25,218 nucleotides of DNA from a bacterium (GCA_020061125.1 JAGUYV010000068.1:1-25218); one strand, 5' to 3'; shown: positions 14,718 through 22,539, counted from the stretch's first letter. The notes: a model not told the origin generated them from the sequence alone. Program-made: numbers and translations.

Positions 14718-15317
14718 TCAGTTCTGCGTGGCGCGCGTTTCGGAGCGTTCCTTGTTGAAAGTAAGCCCGTTCCAGCGGTAGGTTTCCGTGACCGCCAGCG
14801 TGGGGCAGCAGATGGGATCCTCGGCGGCCCACTCGGAATATGACACCAAAAGCGCGTTGTTTTTGATTTCTGCCTTCTCTCCGGGCAGGGAAATGACTTC
14901 CCATGCCTGCGCATCGTGGAAATCAAACACTTGCACATGGCCGGACAAGAGGTTGCCGCCTCCCCAGTTGCCGGATAAAACCACCACGGCCTGCTCGCGG
15001 CCGTTGTTCATGAGCGCGGCAAAGGAAACGCTCTTGACCGCGGCCTGCGCCGTGTCCGTTTCGGTCCCGGCCCATTCCCCGTTTTTGAATTCAAACGCGG
15101 AGCCTTCCACCACATAGGTGAAATTTTTGAAGTCCACCTCGCGGATTCCCGCCGCAGTGCGGGGCGTGTCCCCTGGTTTTTGCATGGCCTGACGGCTGAC
15201 TTGATTCCTGGGATGTCCGGCGTCGTGCCTGCGGCCCGGCCGGCATGAGACCCACAGCATGACCGATACCGCAAGTAACAGCAGAATCAGGGTGTTTCGC
15301 ATAAAACCCGTGCGCAT
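14718..15317 (-). CDS. Putative lipoprotein with DPxCCPT motif
   Basis: Predicted exported lipoprotein of 199 aa. The start ATG at 15317 has an excellent GGAGG 7 nt upstream. The N-terminus is a short basic region and a hydrophobic core (LILLLLAVSVMLWVSC); C25 in LWVSC is a slightly atypical lipobox because tryptophan is at -3, with Leu at -4. The mature part is beta-rich. Near its C-terminus it carries DPICCPTLAVTETYRWNG (167-184), a signature I associate with LppP/LprE-like and related extracytoplasmic proteins that have no known function. It converges with the hybrid-kinase gene across 30 nt and diverges from the fapA-like gene. The CC pair recalls the NLYPCC segment of the protein at 3963-4937, but I cannot show homology. 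Confidence 0.75.
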   Translation of the reverse strand: MRTGFMRNTLILLLLAVSVMLWVSCRPGRRHDAGHPRNQVSRQAMQKPGDTPRTAAGIREVDFKNFTYVVEGSAFEFKNGEWAGTETDTAQAAVKSVSFAALMNNGREQAVVVLSGNWGGGNLLSGHVQVFDFHDAQAWEVISLPGEKAEIKNNALLVSYSEWAAEDPICCPTLAVTETYRWNGLTFNKERSETRATQN

Positions 15318-15472
15318 GGCGGCGCCTCCAAATTCCTCACTCTACTATCAATATCGCCCCCGTGCGCGGTTTTGTTCTGGGTTGTTCGGAAAACTGCATC
15401 GTCAGATCCGGTGAACAGAACAAAGGAGCGCTTTTTTGTGTTCAGTGCAATGTGGACATTGTTGTTTTGTTG

Positions 15473-15501
15473 TATGATATTCGTGCAGCCATCATGATGG
15501 C
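15473..15501 (+). promoter_or_regulatory. TATGAT -10 and 14-bp palindrome upstream of the FapA gene
   Basis: TATGAT at 15473-15478 places transcription start near 15485. A perfect palindrome GCCATCATGATGGC (15488-15501) begins right there, a position where a bound regulator would block initiation or where the RNA could form a start-site stem. A TGGACA element at 15453-15458 is only 14 nt from the -10, so the -35 is doubtful. The rest of the 211-nt divergent gap shows no gene. Confidence 0.45.
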
Positions 15502-15528
15502 GCATTTGCAGCAGGAAGGTTTGAGCCC

Positions 15529-17418
15529 ATGGATACTTTTTTTTTGGATTCTTCCGCATACAGTCTGGAATTTGACGCTGATGGGGTGTTTCTGCTCTTG
15601 AAGCAGGGCTTGCCCGCGTCGCAGGGAGCAGCGCGCGAGAAGCTCGCGGATGAGCTTGACGCCCGGCTCGTAGATTTGAACAGAAATCAGATTTTGCATG
15701 CCGAGCTGCCCCCGGACAAGAGAATTCTGATCGCTCCGGCCCAGGCGCCGGCGCGAGACGCCGAGGTGCACGCAACGCTTTCGCCGGACGGCCGTTATGC
15801 GTTACTTTCCATGGAGCCGCCCTCGGGCCGGGGCGCGCCCGCCACTCGAGACCTGGCCTTCGAGAAGATCAGGGAGTGCGGCGCGGACGGGTTCCGCATG
15901 GACATCGAGAAAATTGACGGAATCCTCGCTTCGGAATCTCCCGTTCCCCCAACCGTGGTTGGAGAGCGCACCGACGGGACCCTGGACATCGTGGTTTCCA
16001 GAGACAGGCTGCAGGCGTCCGTGACGCTCGCGCCCCCGTTTGGCGGGCAGCCGCTTACCGTAGCCGGCGCCGTGGACGCGCTGGCCGCCTCCGGAATTAA
16101 GCGCGCGTTCATTGACGAAGGCAAAATCCGGCAAATGCTCGAATCCGGGAGTTTCGGCCAGACATTCACCGCCGCCGCCGGGGTTGCGCCCGAACATGGA
16201 CAAGACGCATTTTTGCAGCCTCTGTACGACATCGAAAATCCCAAGCCCGCGCCCGCCATCACAGAGGAAGGCGATGTGGACTATTACGAGCTGGGCCTTT
16301 TCTCGACGGTGCGCATCGGAGACGCCGTGGCGCGGGTGGTTCACGCCGCGTCCGGGCGCGACGGCGAGGATGTTTTCGGCCGCCCGGTCGCCGCGAAAAA
16401 AGGCCGCGAAATTCCCGCTCCGTGCGGGCGCAACACGGAAATGTCGCTGTCCGAAGCCGACACCATCGTGTCCACAATCAACGGCCGGCCCGGCATTACC
16501 GGCAACAGGGTTTCCGTGGAACCCATCCTTGAGGTCAACGGCAATGTGGATTTTTCCACGGGCAACATAGATTTCAAGGGCTTTGTGAACATCAAGGGCA
16601 ATGTGCTGTCGGGGTTCAAGGTCAAGGCGTCGCATGACATCAACATCGAGGGCACGGTCGAGGCCGCGGAAATCGAGGCGGGCGGAGACCTGGCCATCAA
16701 GCAGGGCGTGATGGGGCAGGGCAAGGCTTCCATTAAGGCCGTGGGCGATATGTTCACCAGGTACCTTGACAAGGCCACCTTGGTGGTGGATGGTAATCTC
16801 GTGGTTATTGAGTCCATTCTGCACAGCGATGTCAGCGTGGACGGCGGGGTGTTCCTCGGCGCAGACGCGTCAAATCCCAAGGCGGGCCGCATCATCGGCG
16901 GCGTGATCCGCGCCAAATCCTCGATTCGAGCCAATGTGATCGGCAACGAGCTTCAGACGGAAACCCGGCTGGAGATCGGCCTGTCCAAAAATGTGCGCGC
17001 CACGCTCACGCGCATGAATAAAGAAATCGAGCAGGCCGAGCTGGAAGTGGAAGGCATCCTCAAGTCCATGCAGTTCATCGAGCGGAAAATTCAGGCCGGA
17101 AACGACAGCCCCGATGTGCAGTCGCAGAAGCGGCAGGCGAGCCTCGAGGCCTTCCACAAAAAATCCGTGATTCGCAAAGCCAGGGAAAAGGTGGAGCAGA
17201 TCCGGGACAGCATCACCAGTTCCGGGCTGAAAGGCAGCAAAGTGCTGGTCAAGAACACCCTGTATCCCGGAGTGCACATCGCCATTCTGGACTCCCGGCG
17301 CAGGTTCACCGAGCGCATGAATGATGCCGTTGTGTATGAATACGACGGGGATATTATGACCGCGGAGTATTCCGCCGCATTTTCGCAGGAGCCTGGTATG
17401 CCCGTGCCGCCGCAGTGA
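15529..17418 (+). CDS. FapA-type DUF342 polymer-binding protein
   Basis: Large cytosolic DUF342 protein of 629 aa. Relatives named FapA (flagellar assembly protein A) have a right-handed beta-helix core, and studied members affect polar assembly and biofilm matrix. The N-terminal 240 residues are variable. The conserved core runs from about 245 to 480: EEGDVDYYELGLFSTVRIGD, ASGRDGEDVFGRPV, the NGRPGITGNRVSVEPILEVN block, then repeated G-N-V/G-D turns (NGNVDFSTGNIDFKGFVNIK, EAGGDLAIKQGVMGQG, VDGNLVVIESILHSDV). A coiled coil at about 490-565 and a short C-terminal beta domain follow, as in other FapA proteins. ATG at 15529 has AGGAAGG about 8 nt upstream. Codons 3-6 contain a run of nine T (15537-15545). 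No flagellar gene is nearby, and the gene converges on the epimerase-like gene 12 nt away. Confidence 0.88.
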   Translation: MDTFFLDSSAYSLEFDADGVFLLLKQGLPASQGAAREKLADELDARLVDLNRNQILHAELPPDKRILIAPAQAPARDAEVHATLSPDGRYALLSMEPPSGRGAPATRDLAFEKIRECGADGFRMDIEKIDGILASESPVPPTVVGERTDGTLDIVVSRDRLQASVTLAPPFGGQPLTVAGAVDALAASGIKRAFIDEGKIRQMLESGSFGQTFTAAAGVAPEHGQDAFLQPLYDIENPKPAPAITEEGDVDYYELGLFSTVRIGDAVARVVHAASGRDGEDVFGRPVAAKKGREIPAPCGRNTEMSLSEADTIVSTINGRPGITGNRVSVEPILEVNGNVDFSTGNIDFKGFVNIKGNVLSGFKVKASHDINIEGTVEAAEIEAGGDLAIKQGVMGQGKASIKAVGDMFTRYLDKATLVVDGNLVVIESILHSDVSVDGGVFLGADASNPKAGRIIGGVIRAKSSIRANVIGNELQTETRLEIGLSKNVRATLTRMNKEIEQAELEVEGILKSMQFIERKIQAGNDSPDVQSQKRQASLEAFHKKSVIRKAREKVEQIRDSITSSGLKGSKVLVKNTLYPGVHIAILDSRRRFTERMNDAVVYEYDGDIMTAEYSAAFSQEPGMPVPPQ

Positions 17419-17430
17419 GAGTAGTTTTTT

Positions 17431-18516
17431 TCACGCGCGCGGCGGCCCTGACACCACGCCCGCATCCGATATTCCCGAAACAGCGCCGAATCCCTCATAA
17501 GCAACTGCAAGAAGTGAAGTTTCCAGCGATTCCCCCGCGCCCAGGATCGGGGCCGTGCCGTTGTTCAGCGCGTTGCGCATGCCTCCGGGCCAGCTTGTGA
17601 ACGGCTCCAGGGCCAGGTTGTATGTGCGCCCGAACCACGGATATCCGTGTCCGCCGCCGAACACTTCCCACAGCCACACCACCGGAAACACGGTTCTATC
17701 CCAGCGCATGCCGAATCCCGCGCCGCGGCCCGTGTTCGTGAGCGCGTACCACCCGTCCTCGAGGTCCAGCAGGTAGCACATTTCCATGGTGTTCGCGTCC
17801 GGGCCGGGCACTCGGGCCAGGTCCAACGGCGCGCCGTCTTTGTCCGCGACCATGGGAAAGGAATCGAACGCGGCGCCCGGCGCGAGCCGCTGGGTTTCGC
17901 TCACGCGGTCCGGGTGAACCGCCACGCGCGCCGCGGGGATGTCTATGCGGCAGGAAGCGTCCAGGAACGGCGCGCCGAACGCGGGGTGGTGCCCCCACAT
18001 GTACTCCATGGGCGCGGTTCCGGTGTTGGTGATTTTTTCATCCATGAAAAGCACGGCCTTGCCTGTTTCCAGTCGCAGGGTTTTCTCGATGGTGAACGGC
18101 GTGCGGTAGGTTTGCGTGGAGACCGTGGCTGCCACGCATTCGGGCGTGTCCCGCGCGATGCGGCAGTTCCATGCGGACAGCGCCACCTCGCCGTGCTGGT
18201 GCAGGGCCGCGCCGTGGTGTTCGCAGCCCAGGCCGCCGCTCGGGAAAATTTCCTGCCAGCCGCCGTGGTAATAATCCTGGAAGAACCCGTTGGGCGGCGC
18301 TCCGGCCGGGCGGAACGCGGGCGGCTGCACCCGGTTGGGTGCGCGCCACATAAAATCAATGTCCAGCGGCTTGTACAGGAATTCGTAGATGTCCGCGCCC
18401 TGGTCCAGAAGCGCGCACACGCGCAGCAGTTCGTTTTCCATCACAAGGGTGCGCAGTCCGCGGAAGGTGTGTTCGTCCGAGATGCGGCAGCCCCAGTTGC
18501 GGTCCGGGTGGTTCAT
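17431..18516 (-). CDS. Aldose 1-epimerase-like (DUF4432 type) protein
   Basis: Predicted cytosolic galactose-mutarotase-fold protein of 361 aa that probably acts on a free or modified sugar; the substrate is unknown. The N-terminal strand VMENELLRVCALLDQGADIYEF is the usual beta-sandwich entry. HGGWQEIFPSGGLGCEHHG at about 84-102, WGHHPAFGAPFLD at about 174-186 (candidate catalytic H176/H177) and NLALEPFTSWPGG (candidate general base E304) match mutarotase-like active-site positions. No signal peptide is present. The ATG at 18516 has GGAGA 8 nt upstream. It diverges from the tRNA-Leu gene and is not in an operon with sugar genes here. Aldose-epimerase family membership is fairly safe; the DUF4432 subgroup is my best match. 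Confidence 0.82.
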   Translation of the reverse strand: MNHPDRNWGCRISDEHTFRGLRTLVMENELLRVCALLDQGADIYEFLYKPLDIDFMWRAPNRVQPPAFRPAGAPPNGFFQDYYHGGWQEIFPSGGLGCEHHGAALHQHGEVALSAWNCRIARDTPECVAATVSTQTYRTPFTIEKTLRLETGKAVLFMDEKITNTGTAPMEYMWGHHPAFGAPFLDASCRIDIPAARVAVHPDRVSETQRLAPGAAFDSFPMVADKDGAPLDLARVPGPDANTMEMCYLLDLEDGWYALTNTGRGAGFGMRWDRTVFPVVWLWEVFGGGHGYPWFGRTYNLALEPFTSWPGGMRNALNNGTAPILGAGESLETSLLAVAYEGFGAVSGISDAGVVSGPPRA

Positions 18517-18568
18517 GGCGGCGTCTCCTCAAAAGACAGGCATTTACAAACCATATTTGTTGAAATGA

Positions 18569-18597
18569 TTGCGAAATGCAAGGGATGAAATTAATAT
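18569..18597 (+). promoter_or_regulatory. Promoter for tRNA-Leu
   Basis: TTGCGA (18569-18574) and TAATAT (18592-18597) are separated by exactly 17 nt and end 15 nt before the mature tRNA start at 18613. This is the best-spaced promoter in the window. Confidence 0.55.
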
Positions 18598-18612
18598 ATG
18601 AATCCAGACGCT

Positions 18613-18698
18613 GCCGGAATGGCGGAACAGGTAGACGCAGCAGACTCAAAATCTGCCGGACTTCACGGTCCGTGGGGGTTCGATTCCCTCTTCCGGCA
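18613..18698 (+). tRNA. tRNA-Leu, anticodon CAA
   Basis: An 86-nt class II tRNA. The acceptor GCCGGAA (18613-18619) pairs with TTCCGGC (18691-18697), with discriminator A. The D arm has GCG/CGC. The anticodon stem GCAGA/TCTGC encloses loop CTCAAAA, with anticodon CAA at 18647-18649 (reads UUG). A long variable arm forms CGGAC/GTCCG, and the T arm is GGGGG-TTCGATT-CCCTC. The terminal CCA is not encoded (CT follows), so it must be added enzymatically. A toxin-antitoxin-like module of different composition follows directly, and tRNA 3' ends are common integration sites. I saw no second copy of the tRNA 3' end that would mark an island boundary. Confidence 0.96.
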
Positions 18699-18763
18699 CT
18701 TTGTTTATCAGCTTCAAGCGCGATATGATATACCGAATGCACAAGGAATTGGCGGTGATCGTC

Positions 18764-18918
18764 ATGGAGCGCATCGGCGTTTTTCTGAAAAAGCTGCGCG
18801 TAGAACAGGGAATGACGGCAAGGCAGGTGGCTTAAGCGTCCCATGGACTGCTCTCGGAGTCCTCGATTGAAAAATCGAAAAGGGCGAAAAGGGCCTTAGT
18901 CTGCAATCCGCATATGCG
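18764..18918 (+). pseudogene. Broken XRE-type helix-turn-helix domain (5' part of the antitoxin gene)
   Basis: Reading from the ATG at 18764 gives MERIGVFLKKLRVEQGMTAR then QVA, a clear start of an XRE/Cro helix-turn-helix. A TAA at 18833-18835 follows where Gln, Glu or Lys is expected. After the stop the same frame gives AS-HGLLSESSIE, still HTH-like. Then one base appears to be missing in an A5 run at about 18871-18875, and the domain resumes one frame back as IEKGEKGLSLQSAYALARIY. Undoing the two lesions restores a normal HTH that leads into the DUF433 frame. There is also an in-frame ATG at 18737. TATGAT at 18724-18729 may be the old promoter. Two independent lesions suggest real decay rather than a single sequencing error. 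Confidence 0.7.
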
Positions 18919-19341
18919 TTGGCGCGCATATATGGGATCAACATTGAGCAGTTGATTGAGTGGGAGCTGTTTTCATTGAAAAAAAGAGACAGGCCCGCGC
19001 AGTCCCGCAAAGATATATATGACCTCGGCTTTTTCATAAAAATGATGCCTTTCAAGAGGATTGAAATTGATGAAAAGGTGATGTTTGGCAAGCCTGTTGT
19101 GAAAGATACCAGGATCCCCATGGAAACGGTTCTGAAAAAGGTGTCTGAAGGGTGGACGCACGAGCGCATCATGAAAGAGCATCCCAGACTTAAGGCCGAT
19201 GACATCAGGGAATGCGTTGATTTCTCACGATTCCTGATGGGCGTGTCTCATCAGATTCTGGATCGGGACAAGATTCTTGAGCATGCAACCAAAAGAAAAG
19301 CCTTGGAAAAAGAATCACGGGAAGAAGCAGAAACCGCGTGA
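18919..19341 (+). CDS. DUF433 antitoxin-like protein with XRE remnant at its N-terminus
   Basis: The open frame from the TTG at 18919 (140 aa) begins with the last HTH helices (ARIYGINIEQLIEWELF), a linker, and then a complete DUF433 domain from about residue 43: FKRIEIDEKVMFGKPVVKDT, RIPMETVLKKVSEGWTHERI, and the helix MKEHPRLKADDIRECVDFSR. DUF433 proteins are small antitoxin-like partners of PIN-like DUF5615 toxins. TTG 18919 is simply the first start after the frameshift. A functional product more likely begins at ATG 19042 or 19045 (98-99 aa, the size of free-standing DUF433 proteins), though no ribosome site is clear. The coding is A-rich and unlike the GC-rich neighbours. The toxin gene follows after 21 nt. 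Confidence 0.75.
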   Translation: MARIYGINIEQLIEWELFSLKKRDRPAQSRKDIYDLGFFIKMMPFKRIEIDEKVMFGKPVVKDTRIPMETVLKKVSEGWTHERIMKEHPRLKADDIRECVDFSRFLMGVSHQILDRDKILEHATKRKALEKESREEAETA

Positions 19342-19362
19342 GCCGGAACAGCGGCTTCTCCA

Positions 19363-19722
19363 ATGAAATTCCTGGCGGATGAAAATGTGGATGCAGGCGT
19401 CGTCGCCTATCTGCGGGCCTGCGGACACGATGTGGCGTATGCGGCGGAAACGCCCGCGCGCACGAACGACGCGCTGTTGCTCGAAACCGCGGCAAGGGAG
19501 CGCCGTACGCTCATTCCCTTTGACAGGGATTTCGGTGAATTGGTTTTTCTGCGGAAAATCAAGACTCACGGGGTGATATACATTCGCAGCAGGGATGAAT
19601 CCCTGGAAGCCAAAATCGCTGTTTTAAGCTCCGTTCTTGACAAAGCAATGAAAGAAAGAATTCCGTTGAAAGAGTTTTTTATTGTGGCCACAGAGGATAA
19701 AATCAGGAAAAGGCGCAGGTGA
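19363..19722 (+). CDS. DUF5615 PIN-like toxin (predicted ribonuclease)
   Basis: Predicted PIN-fold/Mut7-C-type endoribonuclease of 119 aa, the toxin half of a DUF433-DUF5615 pair. Acidic active-site candidates are all present: MKFLADENVDAGVVAYLRAC with D6/E7, HDVAYAAE, the TNDALLLETA motif with D36, and LIPFDRDFGELVF with D54/D56. The tail is basic. The frame is intact, in contrast to the broken helix-turn-helix of its partner. The ATG at 19363 has only a distant GGAA, so translation may depend on the upstream DUF433 gene. Toxin activity is known for few members of this family, so cellular toxicity here is inferred from family and context. Confidence 0.88.
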   Translation: MKFLADENVDAGVVAYLRACGHDVAYAAETPARTNDALLLETAARERRTLIPFDRDFGELVFLRKIKTHGVIYIRSRDESLEAKIAVLSSVLDKAMKERIPLKEFFIVATEDKIRKRRR

Positions 19723-19782
19723 ACGGCCGCGGCGGCTGCGGCGTCCGGCGCGAAATCTAATTTTGTTTGGATTGACACCACC

Positions 19783-21111
19783 TTGAACACGGATCCTATC
19801 TTACTGCTGCTTTTTCTCATCCTTGCTTTTCTATTAATTACCAGTTTCGTTTTTTCCGCGCTGGAGACCGCGCTTGTGGCTTTGAGTCGTCACAGGCTTA
19901 AAGCCCTCGCCGAAGGGAATCCGGGCAAATCCGTCGGCATCCAGCGCTGGCTGGATGACCCGAACCGCATGCTCACCACCCAGCTCATCGCCATCAATGC
20001 GACCAACATGACCGCTGCCATCGTCACCGAGCACATCGCGCAGATGATCCTGATTGACATGCTGAAGTGGCCAGAATGGACCAGCAGCGTGTTCGCCCTT
20101 GGCATCGTATCCGTCATAGTCATCGAGTTCTGCGAGATTATACCCAAAGTGCTGGCTTATAACGCGGCCGAAAGCTGGGTGTTGCGCCTTATTCGCCCGC
20201 TTACTTTCCTGGATACGATATTGACTCCCGTTGGCCAGGCGTTCATGGGTTTCGGCGCTTGGTTCATTAAGGCGTTGGGCGGCGAAATCAAGCAGGAAAG
20301 ACCACTCATGACCGAAACGGAAATCCTGCGTTTCGTGAAAACCGGAGAAAAGCAGGGCCTCATTGACGAAGACGAACGCGAGATGATCCAGAGCGTGTTC
20401 CAGTTCGGGGATACAGAGGTCAAGGAAATCATGGTGCCGAGGCCGGACATGGTGGCCGCGCCCCTGCCCATCACCGTGGCCGAGATGGCCGCGTTCATGC
20501 AGCAGGCAAGCCACAGCCGCATCCCCGTGTACCAGGACAACATTGACAACATCGTGGGCGTGGTCAACTCGCGCCAGCTCATGTACGCGCTCAAGGAAGG
20601 CCGCGACAACGACGATGTCCGCTCGATCATGCATGGGCCATACTTCGTGCCGGAGACCAAAAAGCTCGACGATCTGCTCGAGGAGCTTCAGCAGAAACGC
20701 CTGCACATGGCCATCGCCGTGGACGAGTACGGGGACACCGCGGGCCTGGTGACCATGGAGGACCTGCTCGAAGAAATCGTGGGCGAAATCCGCGACGAAT
20801 ACGACACCGAGGAGCCGCTGTACCGCTGGCTGGGCGATAACTCCATCCGTGTGGACGCCCGCATCACCATCTACGAACTCAACGAAATCATGCAAACGGA
20901 TCTGCCCGAGGACGAATCTTTCGACACTCTGGGCGGATTCCTGTTCGACCTCATGGGCAAGGTGCCCCGGCGCGGGGACAACGCGGAATACAAGGACTAC
21001 GATTTCGTGGTGGAAAGAATGTCCGGGCGCCGCATTTCCTCGGTGCTGATCCGCAAGAAACCGCCCGAGGGGAAAATTTCGGATCTCTCGGAGGACGCCC
21101 CCGAATCATGA
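19783..21111 (+). CDS. CNNM/CorC (HlyC) family membrane protein with CBS pair
   Basis: Inner-membrane protein of the DUF21-CBS-CorC_HlyC family, members of which are linked to Mg2+/cation export or homeostasis. From the N-terminus: a DUF21/CNNM transmembrane domain at about 1-180 (FSALETALVALSRHRLKAL; ATNMTAAIVTEHI; EFCEIIPKVLAY), then TETEILRFVKTGEKQGLID and EREMIQSVFQFGDTEVKEIM. Two CBS domains at about 210-330 follow (VPRPDMVAAP; RIPVYQDNIDNIVGVV; MAIAVDEYGDTAGLVTMEDL with LEEIVGEIRDEYD). A CorC_HlyC domain lies at about 345-425 (DARITIYELNEIM; TLGGFLFDLMGKVPRRGD). The length of 442 aa is normal. The start is TTG at 19783, since no ATG precedes the first membrane helix; its ribosome site is weak. 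The gene overlaps the following permease by ATGA. Confidence 0.93.
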   Translation: MNTDPILLLLFLILAFLLITSFVFSALETALVALSRHRLKALAEGNPGKSVGIQRWLDDPNRMLTTQLIAINATNMTAAIVTEHIAQMILIDMLKWPEWTSSVFALGIVSVIVIEFCEIIPKVLAYNAAESWVLRLIRPLTFLDTILTPVGQAFMGFGAWFIKALGGEIKQERPLMTETEILRFVKTGEKQGLIDEDEREMIQSVFQFGDTEVKEIMVPRPDMVAAPLPITVAEMAAFMQQASHSRIPVYQDNIDNIVGVVNSRQLMYALKEGRDNDDVRSIMHGPYFVPETKKLDDLLEELQQKRLHMAIAVDEYGDTAGLVTMEDLLEEIVGEIRDEYDTEEPLYRWLGDNSIRVDARITIYELNEIMQTDLPEDESFDTLGGFLFDLMGKVPRRGDNAEYKDYDFVVERMSGRRISSVLIRKKPPEGKISDLSEDAPES

Positions 21112-22508
21112 CAGCGGAACTCGCAGTGGGCCTGGCCCTGTGCGCCATCTTCATCGCATTCGCGGGATTGATGTACACGGGCAAGTTGCCGGCCATCGCG
21201 GCGCTGCCCCTCATGGCCGCGGGCCTGTTTTTGACTGCGGCGATTTTTTTCCCCAACCTTTCGGAGACCTTTCCCGGGCCGCGCTGGCTGGGCGTGCTCA
21301 AGGGCTTTTTCACAGTGGTGATTTCCGACGGCATGGGCAAGATGTGGCATTACATGATCGCCGTGATCCTGGGCGCGGCGCTGGCCGAGCAGTTGAAAAC
21401 ATCGGGAGCGGGCAAGGCCATCATCCGCTGGGCCAGCGAACTCGGGGGCGACAACCCCACGGTTGTGAGCCTGGTTCTGATGCTGGTGTGCGCGCTGCTG
21501 TTCACCTCGCTCGGAGGCCTGGGCGCGGTGATCATGGTGGCGAGCATCGTGCTGCCCGTGCTGCTGGCCATCGGAGTAACGGCCGAGGCCGCGGGTTGCA
21601 TCTTCCTGCTCGGCCTGTGCCTGGGCGGCCTGTTCAATCCCGTGAACTGGCAATTCTACATCACCGCCCTGCAGCTTGAAACCGGGCAGGTCACCACCTT
21701 CGCCATTCCGCTGTTTTTCCTGTTCCTGATAGTGTCCGTGGTTTTCGTGGTGTTGAACACGCGCCGTGGCCGGGCCTCTTCATTCTGGGCCGCGCACGCG
21801 CCCGCGGGCAACGAGCCGCAGCCCGGCGCCGCGGGCCTGCTCACCCCGCTCGTGCCTCTGGCCATCCTGCTGCCTTTCTACGGTTGGAAGATGCTGCTTA
21901 CACTCGGGCAGATGTACAAGTGGGGTTTCCTGTCCCGGTTCGCCATGCCGCAGTGGGATTTCCCGATTAACGCCGCGCTGCTGATCGGCGTGCTGTGGGG
22001 CGCGCTGTTCATGCCCCGCCCGGCACAGGGCCGCATCCAGGGCCTGATCAAGAACATCTTCGACGGCGTGGCCGCCACCGCGCCCGTGGCCGCGCTCATC
22101 ATCGGCATCGGCATGATCATCAATGTGGTCTGGAGTCCGGCCGTGGCCTATTACATGGCCCCGCTGATCAACAAAATCATCCCCTCGTCGCCCGTCGCTT
22201 ATGTGCTGGTGTTCACCGCGCTCGCGCCCCTGGCCCTGTACCGCGGGCCGCTCAATGTATGGGGCATGGGCATCGCCATGGCCGGGCTGATGATGACCAG
22301 CGGCAAGCTGCCCGCCGTGGCCATCATGGCCATGCTCATGAGCGTGGGCCAGATCCAGGGCGTGAGCGACCCCACCAACACGCACAATGTATGGCTGGCC
22401 GGATACCTGGGCGTGGATGTGCAGGTGTTCACCAGAAAAACCCTCGGCTACATGTGGATCCTCGCCGTGATCGGCCTGTGCCTGTCCGCCGCGCTGTTTG
22501 TGAAATAG
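21108..22508 (+). CDS. Ion-transporter-superfamily permease (GntP/CitMHS-like), substrate unknown
   Basis: Polytopic inner-membrane transporter of 466 aa with about 11-12 hydrophobic helices. The two halves are arranged as in citrate/gluconate/dicarboxylate-type permeases, each with a glycine-rich re-entrant segment: LLFTSLGGLGAVIMVASIVL and LGGLFNPVNWQFYITAL in the first half, and LALYRGPLNVWGMGIAMAGL with GVSDPTNTHNVWLAGYLG in the second. Two basic loop stretches and a Pro-rich cytoplasmic linker lie near 225-245. These features suggest Na+- or H+-coupled uptake of an organic anion, but the substrate cannot be read from the sequence. The ATG at 21108 overlaps the TGA of the CorC-like gene (ATGA), so the two proteins are co-translated. 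Confidence 0.7.
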   Translation: MTAELAVGLALCAIFIAFAGLMYTGKLPAIAALPLMAAGLFLTAAIFFPNLSETFPGPRWLGVLKGFFTVVISDGMGKMWHYMIAVILGAALAEQLKTSGAGKAIIRWASELGGDNPTVVSLVLMLVCALLFTSLGGLGAVIMVASIVLPVLLAIGVTAEAAGCIFLLGLCLGGLFNPVNWQFYITALQLETGQVTTFAIPLFFLFLIVSVVFVVLNTRRGRASSFWAAHAPAGNEPQPGAAGLLTPLVPLAILLPFYGWKMLLTLGQMYKWGFLSRFAMPQWDFPINAALLIGVLWGALFMPRPAQGRIQGLIKNIFDGVAATAPVAALIIGIGMIINVVWSPAVAYYMAPLINKIIPSSPVAYVLVFTALAPLALYRGPLNVWGMGIAMAGLMMTSGKLPAVAIMAMLMSVGQIQGVSDPTNTHNVWLAGYLGVDVQVFTRKTLGYMWILAVIGLCLSAALFVK

Positions 22509-22539
22509 GATTCGTGCAGAACTCAAAAAAGGGTGAATC

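Noticed and set aside
17419-17430. T-run after the FapA stop as an intrinsic terminator
   Set aside because: There are seven T at about 17425-17431, but no stable stem directly precedes them on the plus strand, and the run lies at the 3' end of the convergent gene.
18613-19722. A tRNA-integrated genomic island with att sites
   Set aside because: No integrase and no repeated copy of the tRNA 3' end were seen. Only composition and position hint at acquisition, so no island boundaries are annotated.
19772-19802. TTGACA with a TATCTT 19 nt later as a promoter for the CorC-like gene
   Set aside because: The -10 would lie inside the coding region, after the only sensible start codon at 19783, so it cannot drive the full gene.
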